From: Pollutimonas subterranea
GTDB taxonomy: Bacteria; Pseudomonadota; Gammaproteobacteria; Burkholderiales; Burkholderiaceae_B
DNA: 38,206 nucleotides
Assembly: GCF_002849655.1 (NCBI RefSeq)
Contig: NZ_PDNW01000027.1
Span: 1 to 38,206 of the forward strand
Direction of reading: 5' to 3'
The notes under the pieces were generated by a model. That model did not search any database and was not told the DNA's origin. It worked only from the letters and a program-made list of their open reading frames with translations. Of the stretch, positions 31,896 to 38,206 are shown piece after piece (within the stretch, counting starts at the first letter, position 1; each line of letters opens with the position of its first letter). The position numbers were made by a program, and so were the translations under genes.

Positions 31896-31969
31896 CCTCC
31901 TCATAACTCTTGCACGTCATCGCTTGTGCTTCTCGCACAAGCATATGTCTGTCCTTATGTGGAGGTTTT

Positions 31970-33316
31970 ATGGTGTCTTCTTTAACCCGTTGGTTTAGAC
32001 GCAGTACTTTCGTCTCACACTCGTCTCATCAAATCAGCTTGGCTGTATTGCTAGCCTGCGCTGCCGCACTGATCCCGGCACCCGCCTCAGCCGCGTCAAC
32101 GCTCACGCTTGCGCAGGCTTTGTCCCTCGCGATTGAACGTTCACGCCAGTTGGCTGCACAGGACTTTTCGGTCTCGGCGTCACACGACCAAGCAATTGCC
32201 GCAGGTCAATTACCGGACCCCGTTCTCAAGGTTGGTATTGAAAACCTACCTATCAACGGGGCCAATCAATTCAGTATCACCAGGTCATCCGACACCATGC
32301 GCCGCGTTAGCGTGATGCAGGAAATGACGGCGACCGAGAAGCGTGAGCTGCGTGCGCAGCGCTTCTCATTGGAAGCTCAAAAGGAACTAGTCCAAAAGAC
32401 GGTGACGACCGTTGATATCAAGCGCGATACGGCATCAGCCTGGCTTGATCGTTACTACAGCGAAGCAATGGCTAAGGTCATAGCAGAACAAAGAAATCAA
32501 TTGAAGCTGGAAATTCTGGCAGCCAAAGGAGCCTATCGTGCTGGGCGCGGTAGTCAGGCAGACATCCTTTCAGCACAAAGCACGCTTGCCCTGCTTGATG
32601 ACCGTGCCAGCGAAGCGCAGCGCCGTATCGACAATGCGCAAACGGCGTTAACACGCTGGGTGGGTGACGCTGCAGCCGGTACTTTGGCGGAAAAACCGGC
32701 CACGGACAGTATCCGGTTGGATATGAAGGCGCTCGATAATCAACTGGAGCAACATCCAGAAATTGTCGTATTGACTAAGCAAAAAGAGATCGCTGAGAGC
32801 GAGGCACGGCTCGCCAAAGCCAATAAATCCGCAGACTGGAGCGTGGAGCTGGCATATAGCCAAACAGGCCCGGCCTACGCCAATATGGTTTCAATTGGCC
32901 TTTCAATTCCTTTGCAATGGAATCAAAAAAACCTTCAAAATCGGGAGCTTTCCGCAAAGCTGGCGCTCGTCGGACGCACCCAGGCCGAACGTCAAGAACG
33001 GTTGCGGGCGCTTATTGCTGAAACCCGCTCAAGAATCATTGAGTGGAGCAATGTTCGCGAACGATATCGGCGCTACGAGCGCGAACTCATTCCATTGGCT
33101 ATAGACCGTGTGGTTGCACTTCGGTCGGCCTATCGCGGTGACAAAGCCAACCTTGCCGATGTGCTGGCTGCCCATCGCAATGTGATCGACGTGCGCATCC
33201 AAGCTTTGCAGCTGGCGGCCGATATTGATCGCCTCTGGGCACAGCTAAATTTTATTCTTCCGGCCAATAACGCTGATATGAAAGCAACCAGCCTGACTAA
33301 CAAGGACTCACAATGA
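31970..33316 (+). CDS. cusC: Outer-membrane efflux protein CusC
   Basis: From ATG 31970 (GGAGG four bases upstream) the protein has 448 residues. A signal peptide is followed by the TolC/OEP fold: LTLAQALSLAIERSRQLA at the start of repeat 1, LPDPVLKVGIENLPI, long coiled helices, and GRGSQADILSAQSTLALLDDRAS and GDKANLADVLAAHRNVID in the helical barrel. It forms the outer-membrane channel of the tripartite Cu/Ag pump. The signal ends in ASAAS with no lipobox cysteine, so unlike E. coli CusC it is probably not a lipoprotein. Overlaps cusB by four bases. Confidence 0.9.
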   Translation: MVSSLTRWFRRSTFVSHSSHQISLAVLLACAAALIPAPASAASTLTLAQALSLAIERSRQLAAQDFSVSASHDQAIAAGQLPDPVLKVGIENLPINGANQFSITRSSDTMRRVSVMQEMTATEKRELRAQRFSLEAQKELVQKTVTTVDIKRDTASAWLDRYYSEAMAKVIAEQRNQLKLEILAAKGAYRAGRGSQADILSAQSTLALLDDRASEAQRRIDNAQTALTRWVGDAAAGTLAEKPATDSIRLDMKALDNQLEQHPEIVVLTKQKEIAESEARLAKANKSADWSVELAYSQTGPAYANMVSIGLSIPLQWNQKNLQNRELSAKLALVGRTQAERQERLRALIAETRSRIIEWSNVRERYRRYERELIPLAIDRVVALRSAYRGDKANLADVLAAHRNVIDVRIQALQLAADIDRLWAQLNFILPANNADMKATSLTNKDSQ

Positions 33317-34878
33317 AAAATTACAAACTTGTTGTCGCCATTACTGCGCTAGGGCTAGTGGGCGCCAGTGGCATAGGCATGTATCAAGTCGGTATAAGCC
33401 AGGGAATGCAAATGTCTGCACCGGCGACTGACCATACAACGTCGCCGGCCGAGAAAAAAACGAATACCGAGGGCGCAGAGCCAAAAATTTTATATTGGCA
33501 AGATCCGATGATGCCGGGCCAAAAGTTTGACAAACCGGGCAAGTCCCCATTTATGGATATGCAATTGGTGCCAGTGTACGCCGGGGGTGGCGAGGACGAA
33601 GGTGCAGTCACGGTTAGCTCGCGGGTAACGCAAAGCTTGGGAATACGCACGGCACAGGTGGTCAAAGGCAGCCTGTCGAAGTCCACAACCGTCGTAGGCA
33701 ATGTCGCGTATAACGAGCGTGACGTGGCACAAATCCAAGCGCGTAGCAACGGTTTTGTTGAACGACTGCATGCCAGGGCTACGCTTGATGCCGTTCGCAA
33801 GGGCGGGCCCTTAGTCGATCTATATGTGCCCGATTGGATTGCGGCTCAAGAAGATTACCTAACAGCCAGACGTTTACGCGGCCCGGGCTCCAGCGGCTTA
33901 GCCGATGCTGCACGACAACGGATGCAACTGGCTGGCATGAACGAGGAGCAGATCCGTTCCGTCATTTCCAGTGGCAAAGTTCAAGCGCGTATGAGCATAA
34001 CTAGCCCAATTGACGGCGTGGTGACGGAGCTGGCGATACGCGAAGGGATGACGGTATCGATGGGCGCGCCATTATTTCGCATTAACGGGATAAGTACGGT
34101 TTGGGTGAATGCGGAAATTCCGGAAAACCTGGCTAGCCAGGTACAAGTAGGTAACGCCGTCGAAGCAAGTACGGGTTCCCTGCCAGGAACCGTATTCCAT
34201 GGCAAAGTCAGCGCGATTTTGCCTGACGTCAGCTCCGCCACCCGGACGCTCAAGGCGCGGATTGAGCTAGCTAATCCTTCGCAACAGCTTATACCGGGAA
34301 TGTTCGTATCAGTAAGCCTTGCGTCCCTGCCACAGTCCGATGTACTGCTTGTACCGAGCGAAGCAGTTATTCAAACAGGCACTCGAAGTATTGTGATGGT
34401 GGCGCAAGACGAGGGCAAGTTTTTTCCTGTAGAAGTCCAGACTGGCGCCGAGGCCAATGAACAAACCGAAATTCGTAAAGGGCTAACGGCGGGGCAGAAA
34501 GTGGTGACCTCCGGGCAGTTTTTGCTCGATTCAGAGGCCAGCATTAAAGGCACAGCTACGCGTATGGATGATGGCGCGAGCAGCGAAAAAGCGGCAGAGC
34601 CAGTCCATCATGCCACCGGGACTGTAAAGGACATTAATCAAAACAACATCACAGTCTCGCACGAGGCGATACCCTCCCTGGAATGGCCGCCGATGACGAT
34701 GGGATTTGCGCTTTCCCCTCAAGCGAATCCTGTGGGTATCTCAATCGGGACTGAGATCACTTTTGAGCTTGAGGCGACCGCCGATGGCAACTTCCAAATC
34801 ACCAAACTTTCACCTAAGGCGAATAATCCAGCTGAGAGCGAACACAACAACGCTCACCAACATGGAGTCGCCAAATGA
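33313..34878 (+). CDS. cusB: Efflux adaptor CusB with HMBD and fused CusF-like domain
   Basis: The 521-residue membrane fusion protein has an N-terminal anchor (about 5-30), then a heavy-metal-binding motif [20 protein letters not shown] (from residue 61) with MDMQLVP. Barrel-sandwich and beta-barrel domains follow ([25 protein letters not shown]). The C-terminal 434-503 is a CusF-like OB domain with the Cu/Ag site region [10 protein letters not shown] (Trp458 and nearby Mets), ending in a His-containing tail. CusB passes periplasmic Cu(I)/Ag(I) to CusA; CusF is normally a separate chaperone, so it is built in here. ATGA overlap with cusA. Confidence 0.93.
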   Translation: MKNYKLVVAITALGLVGASGIGMYQVGISQGMQMSAPATDHTTSPAEKKTNTEGAEPKILYWQDPMMPGQKFDKPGKSPFMDMQLVPVYAGGGEDEGAVTVSSRVTQSLGIRTAQVVKGSLSKSTTVVGNVAYNERDVAQIQARSNGFVERLHARATLDAVRKGGPLVDLYVPDWIAAQEDYLTARRLRGPGSSGLADAARQRMQLAGMNEEQIRSVISSGKVQARMSITSPIDGVVTELAIREGMTVSMGAPLFRINGISTVWVNAEIPENLASQVQVGNAVEASTGSLPGTVFHGKVSAILPDVSSATRTLKARIELANPSQQLIPGMFVSVSLASLPQSDVLLVPSEAVIQTGTRSIVMVAQDEGKFFPVEVQTGAEANEQTEIRKGLTAGQKVVTSGQFLLDSEASIKGTATRMDDGASSEKAAEPVHHATGTVKDINQNNITVSHEAIPSLEWPPMTMGFALSPQANPVGISIGTEITFELEATADGNFQITKLSPKANNPAESEHNNAHQHGVAK

Positions 34879-37800
34879 TTGCCAATCTAATTCGTTGGTC
34901 TATTGGCAATCGATTCCTGGTGCTGCTCGCGACGCTTATGGTTGTCGCTTGGGGGATATGGTCGCTGACGCGGATGCCACTCGACGCAATCCCCGACCTG
35001 TCCGATGTTCAGGTCATCGTTCGCACCAGTTACCCAGGACAGGCACCACAGATTGTTGAGAATCAAGTGACCTATCCATTGACGACGACTATGTTGTCGG
35101 TGCCGGGTGCCAAGGCCGTGCGCGGCTATTCCTTTTTTGGGGATTCCTTCGTGTACATCCTGTTTGAGGATGGCACCGATCCATACTGGGCACGGTCCCG
35201 CGTGTTGGAATATTTAAGTCAAGTGCAATCACGGCTGCCACCGCAGGCAAAAGCGGCCCTGGGCCCTGATGCGACCGGGGTCGGCTGGATATACGAGTAT
35301 GCGCTGGTCGACAGAACCGGCAAAATGGACTTGTCGCAGTTGCGCGCCCTGCAAGACTGGTTTTTGAAGTTTGAACTGAAAACAGTTCCTAACGTTTCGG
35401 AAATCGCCAGTATTGGCGGAATGGTCAGGCAGTACCAGATCGTGCTCGATCCAGAGAAGCTGCGCGCCTATGGCATTTCGCACGATAAGGTGATTGAGGC
35501 CGTGCGCAATGCCAATCAGGAGACGGGGGGGTCCGTACTGGAATTGGGTGAAGCCGAGTATATGGTGCGCTCCTCCGGCTATCTAACTTCATTGGATGAC
35601 TTTCGCAAGGTTCCCCTGACAACCAATGAGACGGGCGTGCCGGTACGATTGGGCGATGTGGCGCGTATCCAGATGGGCCCTGAAATGCGGCGCGGCGTGG
35701 CTGAGCTTAATGGCGAGGGCGAGGTGGCGGGTGGCGTGGTTATTATGCGATCCGGAAAAAACGCGCTTGAAACCATTGAGGCGGTGAAAGCAAAGCTGGA
35801 CGGCTTGAAAGCAAGCTTACCGGAAGGCGTTGAAATAGTACCCACCTATGATCGCTCCAATCTGATCAACAGAGCGGTTAAAAACCTGCAAGAAAAACTG
35901 ATTGAAGAATTTATCCTAGTGGCGCTGGTCTGCGCGTTATTTCTATTCCATCTACGGTCATCCTTGGTGGCGATCATTACCTTGCCCATTGGTATATTGA
36001 TTGCGTTTATCGTGATGTATTACCAAGGCGTCAACGCCAACATCATGTCACTGGGGGGAATCGCGATTGCGATCGGCGCCATGGTCGACGGCGCCGTCGT
36101 CATGATTGAAAACGCGCATAAACACCTTGAGGCATGGAAGCTCGCCCACCCGGATAAAAAGCTCACCGGAGAGGCACATTGGCAAGTGATTGAAAAATCG
36201 GCCACCGAGGTCGGCCCCGCGCTTTTCTTCTCGTTGTTGATCATTGTGTTGTCTTTCGTCCCGGTCTTCACCCTGGAAGCCCAAGAAGGCCGTATGTTCG
36301 CGCCGCTTGCGTTCACCAAGACCTATGCCATGGCGGGCGCCGCACTACTGGCGGTCACGCTCATCCCGGTGTTGATGGGCTACCTGATCCGAGGGCGGAT
36401 TCCCGAGGAACAAAAAAATCCAATCAATCGATTCTTGATTGCACTTTATCGACCCATTCTTGAGGTTGTGCTGCATCGGCCTAAGACTACCGTGGTCATT
36501 GCCCTGGTGCTCGTGCTCTTTACCGCATTGCCGATGTCACGCTTGGGCTCCGAATTCATGCCCTCATTGGATGAAGGCGACTTGTTGTATATGCCCACCG
36601 CCCTTCCCGGCTTGTCTGTGGGCAAGGCCTCGCAGCTACTTCAACAAACCGATCGTCTCATTAAGAGCGTGCCGGAAGTCCACAGCGTCTTTGGCAAGGC
36701 CGGTCGGGCGGAGTCGGCCACCGATTCCGCCGCGATCGAAATGTTCGAGACCACAATCCAGCTTAAACCCAAAGATCAGTGGCGAGACGGCATGACAACC
36801 GAAAAAATCATTGAAGAACTGGATCGCGTTGTAAAAGTGCCGGGGCTTGCCAATCTATGGGTGCCGCCAATCAGCAGTCGGATCGATATGCTCGCAACGG
36901 GTATCAAGAGTCCCGTCGGGGTGAAGGTGGCAGGGGCTAGCCTGCAGGATATCGACCGTATCACCGGTGAAATCGAACGTGTTGTTAAACAAGTCCCCGG
37001 CGTGTCATCGGCCCTGGCTGAGCGGCTCAACGGCGGGCGCTACATCGATATAACGATTGATCGGGATGCCGCGGCCCGTTATGGCCTAAACCTGTCCGAG
37101 GTGCAGAGCGTCGTCTCGGCGGCCATCGGGGGGGACAATATAGGCGAGGTGGTGGATGGCTTGCGGCGGTTTCCGATTAACGTACGTTATCCGCGGGAAA
37201 TACGCGATTCAGTGGAAAACTTACGCGGTTTGCCGATTCTCACCGCCCGAGGCGCGCAGATTCGCTTAGCTGACGTCGCGGCCGTCACCGTGGTCGACGG
37301 CCCGCCCATGCTAAAGAGCGAGAATGCCCGTTTATCGGGATGGGTTTATGTCGATATCCGAGGGCGCGCGCTAAGTGCTGTCGTACGCGATATGCAAGCG
37401 GCGGTTGCAAAAGAGGTTAAGTTGACGCCCGGATACTCTATTTCTTGGTCGGGCCAGTTCGAATATCTCGAGCGCGCCACTGAGAAACTGAAAGTCGTCG
37501 TCCCCGCGACAATATTAATTATATTTGTACTGCTCTATCTGACATTTAAGCGGATCGATGAGGCTATTCTCATTATTGCGACACTACCCTTTGCGTTGGC
37601 CGGCGGGATATGGCTGTTATGGCTACTGGACTACAACTTGTCCGTCGCCGGCGGTGTCGGTTTTATCGCATTGGCCGGGGTGTCGGCGGAGTTTGGTGTC
37701 ATCATGCTGCTTTATTTAAAGCATGCGTGGGATGATCGTGTGGCCAAGGGGCAAACAAGCGAAGCTGACCTACTGGATGCGATTCGTGAGGGCGCTGTCT

Positions 37801-38030
37801 TGCGAGTGCGGCCTAAGGCAATGACCGTTGCGGTCATCATCGCCGGCTTGATACCAATTATGATGGGTACGGGAACTGGATCCGAAGTGATGAAGCGCAT
37901 CGCCGCACCAATGGTCGGAGGGATGATAACGGCCCCGCTGTTGTCGATGTTGGTGGTGCCGGCAATCTATCTGCTGATTCGGCGTCGACAATGCCGACGT
38001 ATCAACTACCCGAATAACCCTCATAGGTGA
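34875..38030 (+). CDS. cusA: Cu(I)/Ag(I) RND efflux pump CusA
   Basis: The 1051-residue RND pump has 12 transmembrane segments in the usual arrangement. The proton-relay Asp405 lies in [16 protein letters not shown], and the metal-binding methionines Met573 (LLYMP), Met623 (IEMFE) and Met672 (RIDMLATG) fall at exactly the E. coli CusA positions. [13 protein letters not shown] near the N-terminus is typical of the HME subfamily. It exports monovalent copper and silver through CusC using the proton gradient. Start at 34875 with GGAG upstream, overlapping cusB. A strong hairpin follows the stop. Confidence 0.96.
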   Translation: MIANLIRWSIGNRFLVLLATLMVVAWGIWSLTRMPLDAIPDLSDVQVIVRTSYPGQAPQIVENQVTYPLTTTMLSVPGAKAVRGYSFFGDSFVYILFEDGTDPYWARSRVLEYLSQVQSRLPPQAKAALGPDATGVGWIYEYALVDRTGKMDLSQLRALQDWFLKFELKTVPNVSEIASIGGMVRQYQIVLDPEKLRAYGISHDKVIEAVRNANQETGGSVLELGEAEYMVRSSGYLTSLDDFRKVPLTTNETGVPVRLGDVARIQMGPEMRRGVAELNGEGEVAGGVVIMRSGKNALETIEAVKAKLDGLKASLPEGVEIVPTYDRSNLINRAVKNLQEKLIEEFILVALVCALFLFHLRSSLVAIITLPIGILIAFIVMYYQGVNANIMSLGGIAIAIGAMVDGAVVMIENAHKHLEAWKLAHPDKKLTGEAHWQVIEKSATEVGPALFFSLLIIVLSFVPVFTLEAQEGRMFAPLAFTKTYAMAGAALLAVTLIPVLMGYLIRGRIPEEQKNPINRFLIALYRPILEVVLHRPKTTVVIALVLVLFTALPMSRLGSEFMPSLDEGDLLYMPTALPGLSVGKASQLLQQTDRLIKSVPEVHSVFGKAGRAESATDSAAIEMFETTIQLKPKDQWRDGMTTEKIIEELDRVVKVPGLANLWVPPISSRIDMLATGIKSPVGVKVAGASLQDIDRITGEIERVVKQVPGVSSALAERLNGGRYIDITIDRDAAARYGLNLSEVQSVVSAAIGGDNIGEVVDGLRRFPINVRYPREIRDSVENLRGLPILTARGAQIRLADVAAVTVVDGPPMLKSENARLSGWVYVDIRGRALSAVVRDMQAAVAKEVKLTPGYSISWSGQFEYLERATEKLKVVVPATILIIFVLLYLTFKRIDEAILIIATLPFALAGGIWLLWLLDYNLSVAGGVGFIALAGVSAEFGVIMLLYLKHAWDDRVAKGQTSEADLLDAIREGAVLRVRPKAMTVAVIIAGLIPIMMGTGTGSEVMKRIAAPMVGGMITAPLLSMLVVPAIYLLIRRRQCRRINYPNNPHR

Positions 38031-38038
38031 TTGTGTGC

Positions 38039-38070
38039 TTGAACTTGGGCACCCTTGCGCCCAAGTTCAA
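38039..38070 (+). terminator. Hairpin terminator after cusA
   Basis: Perfect 12-base arms ttgaacttgggc and gcccaagttcaa enclose an 8-base loop, starting nine bases after the cusA stop. No T-run follows (ttggct), but the stem is strong and well placed to end the cus transcript. Confidence 0.7.
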
Positions 38071-38079
38071 TTGGCTAAC

Positions 38080-38206
38080 TGAAGCGCCCCGGGATTTGTA
38101 GAGGCTCCAACATCTGAGAGAATGGAGCTATGAAGAAGCAGAACAAGTTTTCCCCCGAGGTGCGTGAGCGCGCTGTGCGCATGGTGCAAGAGCACCGTGG
38201 TGAGTA
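38080..38206 (+). mobile_element. IS3-like element, left end, partial
   Basis: The sequence tgaagcgccccgggatttgt (38080-38099) has the TG start and GCCCCGGG motif of IS3-family terminal repeats and lies 51 bases before a transposase start. The element runs out of the window. It borders the cus operon directly after its terminator. Confidence 0.75.
38130..38206 (+). CDS. IS3-family transposase OrfA, N-terminus, partial
   Basis: ATG 38130 opens MKKQNKFSPEVRERAVRMVQ, then EHRGE, the standard N-terminus of IS3-family OrfA helix-turn-helix proteins. ATGGAG at 38122 may serve as ribosome binding site. The rest lies outside the window. Confidence 0.85.
   Translation, partial: MKKQNKFSPEVRERAVRMVQEHRGE

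Noticed and set aside
1-38206. tRNA, rRNA genes, CRISPR arrays or a replication origin
   Set aside because: I saw no cloverleaf-type tRNA ends, no rRNA-like sequence, no regularly spaced short repeats and no iteron or DnaA-box cluster; the only tandem repeat is coding (31056-31370).

Overview
The window looks like a metal-resistance and respiration island from a proteobacterium. A betaproteobacterium of the Burkholderiales type is my best guess, from the CzcI-like protein, the DUF4148-like repeat protein, the System I cytochrome c maturation genes and the CusCBA/CopA/DUF411/DUF2933 copper genes. The species cannot be fixed from the sequence. Both ends lie in insertion sequences: a partial IS with a helix-turn-helix transposase that cuts an IS21 remnant on the left (1-341), and the start of an IS3-like element on the right (38080-38206). 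IS scars and gene wrecks recur inside.

Layout. (1) 467-8355, minus strand: a complete, tightly packed cytochrome c maturation operon, ccmABCDEFGHI, followed by a membrane-anchored TlpA-like thioredoxin and CcdA. (2) 8562-13697: a CzcI-like secreted protein, a periplasmic YVTN beta-propeller, a YHS/HMBD-type CopA copper ATPase and a Met/His-rich exported protein. (3) 13746-16010: a DUF3141 alpha/beta-hydrolase related to PHA synthases. (4) 16238-17154: a DUF411 metal-binding protein and a wrecked cupredoxin/cytochrome c pair fused by deletion. (5) 17416-28485, minus strand: a long, mostly translationally coupled operon reading small basic protein, DUF2933, isoprenylcysteine-methyltransferase-like protein, an unusual CPD-motif P1B ATPase, beta-CASP metallo-beta-lactamase nuclease, AMP-phosphorylase-type nucleoside phosphorylase, PRPP-synthetase homologue, phosphoketolase-like enzyme and acetate kinase. 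(6) 28759-30714: a decayed copy of the methyltransferase-like gene, a CueR-type promoter, an HMA copper chaperone, a second DUF2933 protein, and the ATPase end of a sensor kinase cut by an IS5-type element. (7) 30924-38030: a repeat protein with an in-frame stop, a small secreted protein and cusC-cusB-cusA.

How it may work. CopA and CusCBA would remove Cu(I)/Ag(I) from cytoplasm and periplasm. Chaperone and small exported proteins would buffer the metal, and the Ccm/CcdA/TlpA set would keep haem attachment and periplasmic thiol chemistry running. The most interesting part is the block 5 operon. Its enzymes can be read as a chain from RNA to NMP to ribose phosphates to acetyl phosphate to acetate plus ATP, preceded in the same transcript by a metal ATPase. 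Three copies of a CopR-type palindrome (ATTAC-N6-GTAAT core) lie exactly 33 bases from a TATAGT/TATATT -10 hexamer, upstream of the YVTN gene, of the Met-rich protein and of the block 5 operon. This suggests that the energy-salvage operon is switched on with the copper response. The regulators (CopR, CueR) are not in the window, and the only sensor-kinase gene present is truncated.
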